DNA from: an uncultured Blautia sp.
GTDB lineage: Bacteria; Bacillota; Clostridia; Lachnospirales; Lachnospiraceae
Assembly (NCBI RefSeq): GCF_934371575.1
Contig: NZ_CAKRNY010000015.1
Coordinates: 1-64,000 of the forward strand
DNA length: 64,000 nucleotides
Direction of reading: 5' to 3'
Positions 25,959 to 34,552 of this stretch are shown one piece after another (positions within the stretch are counted from its first letter, which is position 1; the number at the start of each line of letters is the position of its first letter). The notes under the pieces are model-generated. The model saw only the letters and a list, made by a program, of their open reading frames with translations. It was not told where the DNA came from and made no database searches. The translations under genes were made by a program, and so were the position numbers.

Positions 25959-27386
25959 ATGCCAGAGAAAAAGAAAACCAGCTTTTTAAAAAGTCTGCGT
26001 TTCCGTATTCTGATCATTCTGGTCATTCTGGGAATTGTACCAAGTGTTATTGTTGCCCGTGTGATGGTAGCTGCTTATGAGAGCAAGGCAGTTGCTGTCC
26101 GGAAGGAGACTGTTGAGAAACAGTGTGACATTTTGTGCAATCTGTTAATTAAAGAGAATTATATGAATGACTCCAGCTCGCAGAATGTGAACAGCAAGCT
26201 GGAGTTGTTGTCTAATGTGTATGACGGAAGAATTCTACTGGTTGACAGGGACTATAGAATTATCAAGGATACTTATGGCGTTGCGGAAGGAAAAACCCTG
26301 ATTTCCACTATGGTGATCAAGTGCTTTAAGGGGGAAGAGGCCAGCCGCTATAATAGTAAGACGCAGAAGATTGAGATGGCAATTCCTGTTAAAAGTCCGG
26401 AAGTGAAACAGCTTCAGGGCGCAATGCTGATTAGCTTTTCATCCAATGAAATAGCACAGAATATTCAGGAACTGGAGCAGAAGAGCATTCTGCTTACCGG
26501 AATTATTATTGTGCTGGCTATTTTGTTGGGCTATGTACTGTCCACAGTGCTTGTGAAGCCTTTTGCCCGGGTAACCAAGTCTATTGAAGATCTGACGGAC
26601 GGTTATCAGAATGAAGAGATTTCGGTTCCGGATTATACAGAGACAGCACTTATTACAGATGCGTTTAATAAGATGCTTTCCAGAATGAAGATTCTGGATG
26701 AGTCCAGGAATGAATTTGTTTCCAATGTATCCCATGAACTTAAAACACCGCTTACTTCCATGAAGGTACTGGCTGACTCACTGGTTGGTCAGGAAGGGGT
26801 GCCGGAAGAACTGTATCAGGAGTTTATGGGAGATATCACCGCAGAAATTGACAGAGAGAACAAAATCATCACAGACCTTCTTTCTCTTGTAAAAATGGAT
26901 AAGAAGGCAGCTGACCTGAATGTGGAGCATCTGAATATCAATCAGCTTCTGGAGGATATTCTGAAAAGACTCCGGCCGATTGCAGACAAGCGGAATATTG
27001 ATCTGATTCTGGATAGCTTCCGCCCTGTTGAGGCAGATGTGGATGAGGTGAAGTTCACTCTTGCGATGAGTAATTTAGTTGAAAATGGCATTAAATACAA
27101 TGTTGATGATGGATGGGTTCGTGTAACTCTGGATGCCGACCATAAATATTTCTATGTAAAAGTTGCAGATTCCGGAATGGGTATCCCGGAAGATTCAATT
27201 GAAAGGATTTTTGAGCGTTTTTATCGTGTGGATAAATCTCATTCCAAAGAAATTGGCGGTACAGGACTTGGACTTGCGATCACCAGAAGTGCAGTTACCA
27301 TGCACCATGGCAACATTCAGGTGGCAAGCAAGGAAGGTGAGGGAACAACTTTTACTGTCCGTATTCCATTATCATATATTCCGTAG
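25959..27386 (+). CDS. Sensor histidine kinase (WalK/PhoR/MtrB type)
   Basis: Kinase of 475 residues: membrane helix 1 (residues ~15-37), an extracytoplasmic domain of about 135 residues that resembles a Cache/PAS-like fold (DGRILLVDRDYRIIKDT), membrane helix 2 (~178-198), HAMP, then HisKA with His259 in NVSHELKTPL. The HATPase domain has NLVENGIKYN, DSGMGI and GGTGLGLAI. The gene has no clear ribosome site and is probably translated by coupling to the regulator. A GerMN lipoprotein follows after ten bases, making an RR-HK-lipoprotein trio. Confidence 0.93.
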   Translation: MPEKKKTSFLKSLRFRILIILVILGIVPSVIVARVMVAAYESKAVAVRKETVEKQCDILCNLLIKENYMNDSSSQNVNSKLELLSNVYDGRILLVDRDYRIIKDTYGVAEGKTLISTMVIKCFKGEEASRYNSKTQKIEMAIPVKSPEVKQLQGAMLISFSSNEIAQNIQELEQKSILLTGIIIVLAILLGYVLSTVLVKPFARVTKSIEDLTDGYQNEEISVPDYTETALITDAFNKMLSRMKILDESRNEFVSNVSHELKTPLTSMKVLADSLVGQEGVPEELYQEFMGDITAEIDRENKIITDLLSLVKMDKKAADLNVEHLNINQLLEDILKRLRPIADKRNIDLILDSFRPVEADVDEVKFTLAMSNLVENGIKYNVDDGWVRVTLDADHKYFYVKVADSGMGIPEDSIERIFERFYRVDKSHSKEIGGTGLGLAITRSAVTMHHGNIQVASKEGEGTTFTVRIPLSYIP

Positions 27387-27396
27387 GAGGTGCCGG

Positions 27397-28341
27397 ATGA
27401 AGAAATTTTTCAGTACAGTGACGGCACTGCTTCTGGTCATCTGTCTTCTCACCGGATGTTCGGTGGAATCACAGGGGGAAAAGACGGAGAGTGTCAGTAA
27501 CCAGTACTACTTATATTATGTAAACAAAGATGAGACCAAGGTGATGAAGGTACAGTACTTTCCAGAGCAGGAAAGTGCGGAATTTATGATTCAGGATCTG
27601 ATGGGAATTCTGAACAGTCAGGAAGGAAATGGTGAGAATCAGGCGCTTCTTCCATCCGGAGTCCAGCTTGTTACCTACCGTCTGAATGATGCTTTGCTGG
27701 AACTGGAGTTCAACAGCGATTACAATGATATTTCGCGAACCAGGGAGATTCTGGTGAGGGTAGGTGTGGCAAGGACATTTCTTCAGATACCGGGAATTAC
27801 CGGAGTGAAGATATTTGTAGGAAGCCAGGAACTTACCGATTCCAAGGGACAGAACATAGGAGTGATCGACAGCAATACATTTGTGGAAATGTGGGGCTCT
27901 GATAAGGATGCCTATCGTTATGATACATTTACTCTGTATTTCACAGACAAGACAGGCGAGCATCTTGTGGCAGAGCAGAGAAATGTGTACTACAAGAGGA
28001 TTTTGCCAAGAGAAAAAGTGATCCTGGAGCAGCTGGCAAAGGGACCGATGGTAAAGGGACATTATCCTACTATTCCACAGGATACAGGGATTTTGGGTGT
28101 GGAAGTATCTGATAATGTGTGCTATGTGGATTTTAACTCGGTTTTCTCTGATTCTGGAATTGATATTCCGGTAAACACCATGATTTATTCCGTGGTAAAT
28201 TCTCTATTGGATACCTCATCAGCAGATAAGGTGCAGATATCAATTGAAGGAGACACAGAAGCTACGTTAAGTGATGGTACATCTTTGTACAATCTTTTCA
28301 GCAAAAATACAAAATTGGTCATTAAGGAAGACCAGGGATAA
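27397..28341 (+). CDS. GerMN-domain lipoprotein (GerM/LpqB-like)
   Basis: Lipoprotein of 314 residues. The signal peptide ends with the lipobox LLTGC (Cys21). Two GerMN domains follow (residues ~35-155 and ~185-305), each with the pattern of a long helix and YxLN or VDFN strands (YVDFNSVFSDSG in the second). B. subtilis GerM, a lipoprotein with the same layout, works at the sporulation septum; actinobacterial LpqB, which also has a GerMN domain, is the lipoprotein partner of the MtrA-MtrB two-component system. Its location directly behind a regulator/kinase pair favours the second kind of role. The start at 27397 follows TAGGAGG; upstream in-frame codons lie in the kinase gene. Confidence 0.85.
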   Translation: MKKFFSTVTALLLVICLLTGCSVESQGEKTESVSNQYYLYYVNKDETKVMKVQYFPEQESAEFMIQDLMGILNSQEGNGENQALLPSGVQLVTYRLNDALLELEFNSDYNDISRTREILVRVGVARTFLQIPGITGVKIFVGSQELTDSKGQNIGVIDSNTFVEMWGSDKDAYRYDTFTLYFTDKTGEHLVAEQRNVYYKRILPREKVILEQLAKGPMVKGHYPTIPQDTGILGVEVSDNVCYVDFNSVFSDSGIDIPVNTMIYSVVNSLLDTSSADKVQISIEGDTEATLSDGTSLYNLFSKNTKLVIKEDQG

Positions 28342-28379
28342 CGATTAAGTTACTTTTCACAGAATGAAAGGGGCAGAGG

Positions 28380-30641
28380 ATGACGCGAAGACCGTTGTGC
28401 ATGTTGTGTCTGACACTGATGTTCTTTCTGTGTGCAGCTGACCGGGCAGGAATTCCCCTTATACGGGGGAATCCTGTTCCGGTAAATACAGCTTCCTGGA
28501 TTGAGAATCATCCGCAGGCTGTTATCTGCGGAGAAGTGATGCAGACCACTGAGAATGAATTTTCACAATCTATTTATCTAAGCAATACATATCTGATTTA
28601 TCAGCCAAAGAAAAAACAGTCAAAGAAAAAACAATCGAAAAAAATATCCATAGAAAATGTAAAAGTGTTTTTAAAGAAAAAAGAAGATGTTCCGGTTGGA
28701 ACTGTTGTTTTGCTGTCCGGAAAACTGGAAAGAGTTGAAGAAAAACGGAATCCGGGTGAATTTGACAGTCAGCAATATTATGCTGCCCAGCATATTTTTT
28801 ATTTTATGAAAAAAGCAGAAATTCTGGAAAAAACTGAAAATTATTCAGCGTATGGTCAGGGGCTGAATCAACTGCGGAAGTATCTGTGCGGAGTGCTTGA
28901 AAAGATTTCGGGAGAAGAGTCCGGAATATTTCAGGCTATTGTTCTTGGAGATAAAAGCAGTCTGGATAAAGTAATAAAGCTTCGGTATCAGATGGCAGGT
29001 ATCGTTCATGTGCTGGCTATCTCCGGACTTCATATCAGCGTTATTGGCATGGGACTTTATAATCTGCTGATGAAAACCGGAATGGGAATCTGGCTTTCCG
29101 GTATTATTTCCCTGTTTTTTCTGCTTCAATATGGAATAATGACAGGAGGCAGTGTGTCTACCATGCGTGCAGTCTGTATGTTTTTGATATCGGTAGGGGC
29201 AAAAATAACCGGGCGGATCTATGATCTTCCAACAGCGCTGGCTGTTTCTGCATTGCTGATCCTGGGAGATTCCGGTGCTTATTTGTATAACAGTGGCTTT
29301 CTTTTGTCATTCAGTGCAGTTGTAGGGGCTGGAATTGTGGTTCCTGCGCTGTCTGGAAAATATGGGAAAACAGTTCTTGCGTTTATGTCGTCAGTTGGAG
29401 TTTTGCTGACTATGCTGCCGGTATCGTTGTACTTTTTTGGTGAAGTCTCTTTGGTCGGAATATTGTTAAATCTGATTGTTCTTCCTACTGTTGGTATTGT
29501 GCTGGGAAGTGGTGTTATGGGAATGGTGGCTGGCTGCGTAAATTTCGGTGCTGGTGGTGTGTTGATCTTTCCTGGAAGAATTTTGGCACAATTATACAAT
29601 GAATTATGTAAACTAACCGAAAAACTGGAATTTGGAACCTGGGTTGCCGGACAGCCGGAGTTATGGCAGGTTGTGGTGTATTATGTTTTTATGGCCGGAG
29701 CGGTTTTGGCACTTACATATAAAACGCCAGAGAAAGCAAAAGCACATCACAGAAAGAAGTCGGAACCCTTTCGTTTACAGCGAAGGATAACAGCACTGGT
29801 GCTTATGGGGATTGCGCTGATGATACTGGTCTGGCGCGGGCAGGAGCCCTTTTCCGTCACATGCTTGGATGTGGGGCAGGGGGATGGAATCGTGCTTCGT
29901 ACGCCTGAAGGGAATTGTTTCCTGATAGATGGAGGAAGCGCGGATAAATCGGAAACAGGACAGTATCAGATTTTGCCTTATCTGAAAAATCAGGGAATTT
30001 CCCGGATTGATGGAATTTTTGTTTCGCATACAGATCAGGATCACATTAACGGAATACAGGAAATTCTGGAATTGACAACGTTAAATTTAAATTCTGTAAA
30101 AATAGGAAGTCTTTACCTTCCAAAATGGAAAAATCCTCCCGAAGCATGGCTGAAACTGGAAGAACTGGCAATGGAATCCGGAATTCAGGTGAAAAAACTG
30201 CAGTCCGGAGATTATCTGAAAGCAGGAAAACTGCAGCTGAAGATTCTGGCGCCTTTTGAAGACGCAACTGGTATGGATGTAAATGAAGAGGGTATGGTGA
30301 TTCAGGCAGAATATGAGGATTTTTGCGGATTGTTTACCGGAGATATGGGAGCGGAAACGGAGAAGAAGCTGGCAGTGCAGGAGCTTTTGGAGGATGTGGA
30401 TTTTTTGAAGGTTGGACATCACGGTTCCCGCTATTCTACCAGTCAGCAGTTTCTTGATATAGTGAAGCCGGAATATGCTTTTATTTCCTGTTCTCTGACT
30501 AATACTTACGGACACCCGTCAGAAGAGGTTGTAAAGCGTCTGGAAGAAGCGGGCTGCCGGATTAGCTTTACAATGAAAAGCGGAGCAGTGCGTCTTTATC
30601 TTGAGAAAGGAAAAATAAGAATCTGGAGATATAAGGGATAA
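28380..30641 (+). CDS. comEC: ComEC-like DNA channel protein
   Basis: Large membrane protein of 753 residues with the three ComEC parts: an N-terminal soluble domain (residues ~45-155), the Competence membrane domain starting at the conserved VLAISGLHISVIG (near 215-227) with about eight to nine helices, and a C-terminal metallo-beta-lactamase-like domain from VTCLDVGQGDGI (~490) with SHTDQDHINGI as the metal motif and VGHHGSRYSTS. It carries single-stranded DNA into the cell in transformable species. A lysine-rich insert (KKKQSKKKQSKK, residues ~79-90) sits in the soluble domain. comEA is upstream, separated by the two-component trio, and comF lies 14 kb away. Confidence 0.93.
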   Translation: MTRRPLCMLCLTLMFFLCAADRAGIPLIRGNPVPVNTASWIENHPQAVICGEVMQTTENEFSQSIYLSNTYLIYQPKKKQSKKKQSKKISIENVKVFLKKKEDVPVGTVVLLSGKLERVEEKRNPGEFDSQQYYAAQHIFYFMKKAEILEKTENYSAYGQGLNQLRKYLCGVLEKISGEESGIFQAIVLGDKSSLDKVIKLRYQMAGIVHVLAISGLHISVIGMGLYNLLMKTGMGIWLSGIISLFFLLQYGIMTGGSVSTMRAVCMFLISVGAKITGRIYDLPTALAVSALLILGDSGAYLYNSGFLLSFSAVVGAGIVVPALSGKYGKTVLAFMSSVGVLLTMLPVSLYFFGEVSLVGILLNLIVLPTVGIVLGSGVMGMVAGCVNFGAGGVLIFPGRILAQLYNELCKLTEKLEFGTWVAGQPELWQVVVYYVFMAGAVLALTYKTPEKAKAHHRKKSEPFRLQRRITALVLMGIALMILVWRGQEPFSVTCLDVGQGDGIVLRTPEGNCFLIDGGSADKSETGQYQILPYLKNQGISRIDGIFVSHTDQDHINGIQEILELTTLNLNSVKIGSLYLPKWKNPPEAWLKLEELAMESGIQVKKLQSGDYLKAGKLQLKILAPFEDATGMDVNEEGMVIQAEYEDFCGLFTGDMGAETEKKLAVQELLEDVDFLKVGHHGSRYSTSQQFLDIVKPEYAFISCSLTNTYGHPSEEVVKRLEEAGCRISFTMKSGAVRLYLEKGKIRIWRYKG

Positions 30642-30767
30642 GAAATGCCTGATGCTATAAGGACTAAAAAATGACTTTTATAAGGCACAAAAATGTGGTA
30701 TGGTTTAAAGGAATGTCAGATGAGATAAAAGAGTCAGCGTGAAAAGCTGATGACAGGAGCGTGTATT

Positions 30768-31754
30768 TTGAAAAATATTCAGGAAGATATAAAAACAGGA
30801 AATTTTAAACAGGCGTATCTGTTGTATGGTGAGGAAGCTTATCTGAAACAGCAGTATAAGCATAAATTGGTGCAGGCGTTGAATCCGGATGGCGATACCA
30901 TGAATTTTAACCATTATGAGGGCAGAAATATTGATGTAAAAGAATTGATCGATCTGTGTGAAACTATGCCTTTTTTTGCAGAACGCAGAGTGATCCTTCT
31001 GGAAGATACCGGCTTTTTTAAGAATAAATGCGATGAGCTGGCAGATTACATGAAAGGATTGCCGGATTATCTCTGTCTTATTTTTGTTGAAAATGATGTT
31101 GATAAAAGAAACCGTATGTATAAAGCGGTAAAATCAGCAGGACGAATTGGTGAGTTTGTGCTTCAGGACGAAAAGACACTGATGCGCTGGGCAGCTGGAA
31201 TCCTGAAAAGAGAAGGAAAGATGATCACACAGAGAGATATGGAGCTTCTTCTTACCATGACCGGCGTGGATATGGGAAATCTGCGAATGGAACTGGAAAA
31301 GCTGATCTCATACACCGGTGATCGGGATGTGGTAACAGGAAAGGATATACAGGAGGTTTGTACCACACAGACTCAGAATAAGATTTTTGATATGGTTCGT
31401 GCGGTAACGGAGAAGAACCAGAAACGGGCCCTGGAACTGTATTATGATCTTCTTACCCTGAAGGAACCGCCTATGAGAATATTGTTTCTTCTTGCGAAAC
31501 AGTATCGTCAGCTGCTTTTGGTGAAAGAGTATGCCGAGGAGGGGATTCCTCAGCCGGAAATGGCCTCAAGGCTTGGAGTTCCATCCTTTGTAGTGAAAAA
31601 CATTGCTTCCTGTGCAAGATCCTACAGAATCAGTGAGCTGCGTCAGGCGGTAGCAGATTTTGTGGACGCAGAAGAAGCTGTGAAAACAGGAAGATTACAG
31701 GATGTACTCAGTGTGGAATTGCTGATCGTGAAGTATAGTTCCGCAAGAGCATAG
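30768..31754 (+). CDS. holA: DNA polymerase III delta subunit
   Basis: Clamp-loader subunit of 328 residues. The N-terminal AAA+-like domain shows AYLLYGEEAYLKQQY (the degenerate P-loop region) and MPFFAERRVILLED, followed by the lid and C-terminal collar domain with RILFLLAKQYRQLLLVKEY. A TTG at 30768 is chosen as start because AGGAG lies eight bases before it; the ATG at 30750 has no ribosome site. In Firmicutes comEC-holA-rpsT is a common order, as seen here with rpsT inverted. Confidence 0.93.
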   Translation: MKNIQEDIKTGNFKQAYLLYGEEAYLKQQYKHKLVQALNPDGDTMNFNHYEGRNIDVKELIDLCETMPFFAERRVILLEDTGFFKNKCDELADYMKGLPDYLCLIFVENDVDKRNRMYKAVKSAGRIGEFVLQDEKTLMRWAAGILKREGKMITQRDMELLLTMTGVDMGNLRMELEKLISYTGDRDVVTGKDIQEVCTTQTQNKIFDMVRAVTEKNQKRALELYYDLLTLKEPPMRILFLLAKQYRQLLLVKEYAEEGIPQPEMASRLGVPSFVVKNIASCARSYRISELRQAVADFVDAEEAVKTGRLQDVLSVELLIVKYSSARA

Positions 31755-31794
31755 AAAAAAGGCAGTCGATGACGGTTCGACTGCCTTAATTTTC
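31755..31794. terminator. Bidirectional terminator between holA and rpsT
   Basis: AAGGCAGTCG pairs with CGACTGCCTT (31759-31768 with 31778-31787), flanked by A- and T-runs. Confidence 0.88.
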
Positions 31795-31829
31795 ACTTAT
31801 AAGCTTATAACTAAAAATTCAGATATCTA

Positions 31830-32093
31830 TTAGCCAATGCTGTTAACGGCTTTGGATAAACGGGAAACTTTTCTAGCGCAGTTGTTTTTGTGATAAACAC
31901 CTTTGGAAGTTGCTTTGCTGATTGTAGAGATAGCCTCTTTTAATGCAACCTCTGCTGCTGCCTTATCGTTGTTAGCTACTGCCTCGTCAACTTTTCTGAT
32001 GGAAGTTTTAACAGCAGAACGGATGGATTTGTTTCTCGCAGCTTTTGTTCTGTTAACTAAAATTCTCTTTTTTGCAGATTTGATGTTAGCCAA
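31830..32093 (-). CDS. rpsT: Ribosomal protein S20
   Basis: Small-subunit protein of 87 residues that binds 16S rRNA early in assembly. The sequence ANIKSAKKRILVNRTKAARN and the C-terminal HKNNCARKVSRLSKAVN are plain S20. The start is a TTG at 32093, fixed by GGAGG eight bases upstream and by homology at the N-terminus; the GTG closer to the ribosome site is too near. The same UUG start is known for E. coli rpsT, where it takes part in autogenous translational control. Confidence 0.97.
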   Translation of the reverse strand: MANIKSAKKRILVNRTKAARNKSIRSAVKTSIRKVDEAVANNDKAAAEVALKEAISTISKATSKGVYHKNNCARKVSRLSKAVNSIG

Positions 32094-32177
32094 TTCGTAC
32101 ACCTCCAATTCGTGAGTGATAATTATTTTATCGCATCATAAGAACAGACACGGGCGTTCCTATGAACATGCTTATAT

Positions 32178-32206
32178 AGTTTATAATAATTGCTCTGGAT
32201 TGTCAA
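32178..32206 (-). promoter_or_regulatory. rpsT promoter
   Basis: On the minus strand TTGACA (32201-32206), a 17-base spacer and TAAACT (32178-32183), leaving a leader of about 80 bases before the S20 start. Confidence 0.75.
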
Positions 32207-32299
32207 TACATATTTTTACAAAAGTAGGGGGATTATATAGAGAAACAGGAATAAATGAATTATATAAACTGGCTCGCGAAAAAACTGGAGGAATTACGT

Positions 32300-33202
32300 A
32301 TGCTTGGAAATTACAGGATCAGAACAGATCTGGCAGTGGAGGCAAGAGAGCGTTTTACAGAGGATAATGTAGAAATACGGGGAGTGGAGGTTCGTGAAGA
32401 TTACAATGAGGAGAAGGATATTCGAACCACCGTGGTAAAAATAACTACAGAGAATGGCGCACGGGCGATGGGGCGTCCTCAGGGAACGTATATTACAATT
32501 GAAGCCGAGGGGCTTTCTGCACAGGATGAAGATTATCACAGAGAAGTCTCAGAAGAGCTTTCACGGCATTTGCGGCAGCTGATCGGGTTGGGAAAAGAAA
32601 AATCAGTGCTTGTGGTAGGACTTGGAAATCAGGGAATTACGGCAGATTCCCTTGGTCCGGAGGTGATTGGAAATCTTCATATGACGCGTCATCTGATTCG
32701 GGAATATGGTTTAAAAAGTACAGAGAAGGAAATGCTTCATGCAATTAGCGGAATTGTGCCGGGCGTGATGGGACAGACCGGGATGGAGACATCGGAAATC
32801 GTGGAAGGCGTAGTTAAGATTACAAAACCTGATGTAGTGATCGCAGTAGATGCCCTGGCGGCAAGGAGTACAAGAAGACTGAACAGGACCATTCAGATCA
32901 CAGATACGGGAATTACTCCAGGTTCGGGCGTGGGAAATCACAGAAATGGTCTTACAGAAGAAAATCTGAAGGTGAAGGTGATCGGAATCGGAGTTCCAAC
33001 AGTGGTAGATGCGGCAACCATCGTCCATGATTCAATGGCACATTTGCTGGAAACACTGGAAGAGGCAGAACAGAAGGAATTTCTGGAAGAAATGATCTCG
33101 CCTCATCTTCACGGTATGTTTGTGACTCCGAAGGATGTGGATGAGACCATAAAATATCTGAGTTTTACAATCTCCGAAGGGTTGAATATGACATTTGCCT
33201 AG
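32300..33202 (+). CDS. gpr: Germination protease
   Basis: GPR aspartic-type protease (peptidase family A25), 300 residues, which degrades small acid-soluble spore proteins during germination. The N-terminus has YRIRTDLAVEAR, close to the site where the zymogen is clipped. GLGNQGITADSLGP, HAISGIVPGVMGQTGMET and VIAVDALAARSTRRLNRTIQ are family signatures. GGAGG lies before the ATG at 32300. It is a strong sign of a spore former, with spoIIP downstream as in Bacillus. Confidence 0.97.
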   Translation: MLGNYRIRTDLAVEARERFTEDNVEIRGVEVREDYNEEKDIRTTVVKITTENGARAMGRPQGTYITIEAEGLSAQDEDYHREVSEELSRHLRQLIGLGKEKSVLVVGLGNQGITADSLGPEVIGNLHMTRHLIREYGLKSTEKEMLHAISGIVPGVMGQTGMETSEIVEGVVKITKPDVVIAVDALAARSTRRLNRTIQITDTGITPGSGVGNHRNGLTEENLKVKVIGIGVPTVVDAATIVHDSMAHLLETLEEAEQKEFLEEMISPHLHGMFVTPKDVDETIKYLSFTISEGLNMTFA

Positions 33203-33209
33203 AAAAGAA

Positions 33210-33238
33210 ACATATAGCAGAAAAAACAGTCATAGTAT
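33210..33238 (+). promoter_or_regulatory. Possible sigma-E promoter of spoIIP
   Basis: ACATATA (33210-33216), a 14-base spacer and CATAGTAT (33231-33238) resemble the sporulation sigma-E pattern (ATA near -35, CATACAnT near -10). spoIIP is a known sigma-E gene in Bacillus. Confidence 0.4.
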
Positions 33239-33258
33239 AACCTTAAAGAGGTGATTCC

Positions 33259-34488
33259 GTGACAAAAGTCCAGAAGGTTTTCTGTGTGTTTCTCTGTCTG
33301 TGCTTTTTTTCGGTTCTGGCTGTACTGCCAGAGCCTTTTTCCCTGTGTGAAACTTTACAGAATATGTACAGGCAGTTTCCATTCTATTATTTCACAGAGA
33401 AAAAAGCGCAGGAAACCTGGCTGGAGCTGGACAGGGAAACTTTGGCAGAAATTGGAAAACGAAATGGGGAGTACATAAGAGCACTGGCAGAGGCAGAACG
33501 TAATTCAGAAGCGGTAAGTCAGGAAGCGGAAGTGGTGAGGCAGGAAGAGGTAAGTCCGGAAGAGAAAGAGGTAAGTTCGGAAGAGAAAGCGGTAAGTCCG
33601 GAAGAGAAAACGGTGAGTTCAGAAGAGGAAGCTGTGAGCTCTGAAGAGGCTCAGCCAGCGAATACGCTTCCCCAATCTCCGGTGATTCTCCCTCATCCCA
33701 TTCTGGATCTGTCCCGGGACAAGCTGTCTGATTATGATTATATTATGAATCATTTTTATATTGTGGATGAGAATACAGATGCATCTGCTGTAAAAATAAA
33801 TGCTGCTGAATTTCTGGCAAAGGATTTTTCCCTGAGCCATGGTCCTCTGGAACCACAGATTCTGATTTATCACAGTCATTCTCAGGAAACTTTTTCGGAT
33901 TCCAGAGACGGGGAAGAGGAAGATACGATAGTGGGGGTTGGAAATTATCTGACCAATCTGCTGACCGGGAAGTATGGTTACAAGGTAATCCATGTTAAAG
34001 AAGCTTTTGACATGATGAGTGGGGAACTGGATCGGAGTAAGGCATATGATTATGCCAGGGACTATGTGGAAAAAGTACTGGAAGAGAATCCTTCAGTGGA
34101 AGTAGTGATCGATCTTCACAGAGATGGGATTGCTGAGGACAGAAGGCTGGTAACTAAAATAAACGGAAAGGATACTGCACAGGTATTGTTTTATAACGGT
34201 TTGAGCTATACCACTGCACAGGGGCAGGTCTCCTATCTCCCAAACCCCTATATACAGGACAATCTGGCTTTTTCTTTTCAACTGGAATATCAGGCTGCCT
34301 TATATTATCCTACTTTTTACAGAGGTATTTATCTGGCTGGTCTGCGCTATAATCTGCATTTACGGAAAAGAGCCCTGCTTCTGGAAGCCGGTGCCCAGAC
34401 AAACACGGTGCAGGAAGTGAAAAATGCCATGGAACCCTTTGCGGATATTTTAAACAGGGTGTTAAAAGGCAGTGACAAACAGAATTAA
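33259..34488 (+). CDS. spoIIP: Stage II sporulation protein P
   Basis: Membrane-anchored peptidoglycan amidase/endopeptidase (SpoIIP, amidase_3-like zinc fold) of 409 residues, needed with SpoIID and SpoIIM for engulfment. Residues ~7-25 are the membrane anchor, residues ~85-140 a repetitive Glu/Ser/Val linker, and the catalytic domain starts near 195 with ILIYHSHSQETF (zinc His) and includes VIDLHRDG and LLEAGAQTNT (catalytic Glu). The start is a GTG preceded by GAGGTG. Its linker is longer than usual and made from 21-bp tandem repeats. Confidence 0.95.
   Translation: MTKVQKVFCVFLCLCFFSVLAVLPEPFSLCETLQNMYRQFPFYYFTEKKAQETWLELDRETLAEIGKRNGEYIRALAEAERNSEAVSQEAEVVRQEEVSPEEKEVSSEEKAVSPEEKTVSSEEEAVSSEEAQPANTLPQSPVILPHPILDLSRDKLSDYDYIMNHFYIVDENTDASAVKINAAEFLAKDFSLSHGPLEPQILIYHSHSQETFSDSRDGEEEDTIVGVGNYLTNLLTGKYGYKVIHVKEAFDMMSGELDRSKAYDYARDYVEKVLEENPSVEVVIDLHRDGIAEDRRLVTKINGKDTAQVLFYNGLSYTTAQGQVSYLPNPYIQDNLAFSFQLEYQAALYYPTFYRGIYLAGLRYNLHLRKRALLLEAGAQTNTVQEVKNAMEPFADILNRVLKGSDKQN
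33550..33654 (+). repeat. Five 21-bp repeats in spoIIP linker
   Basis: In-frame units of the form GTAAGTTCGGAAGAGAAAGCG encode VSPEEKE, VSSEEKA, VSPEEKT, VSSEEEA and VSSEEAQ. The first three units differ by only one to three bases. Confidence 0.9.
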
Positions 34489-34552
34489 TCTGTGATATAA
34501 TCTCCTGATAGAATAAAAATAGTTTAGTATAACCAGAGGAGGAGTGTCTGGA

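Noticed and set aside
27163..27396. N-terminal extension of the GerMN lipoprotein
   Set aside because: The extension lies in the kinase gene in another frame; the ATG at 27397 has TAGGAGG and a full lipoprotein signal.
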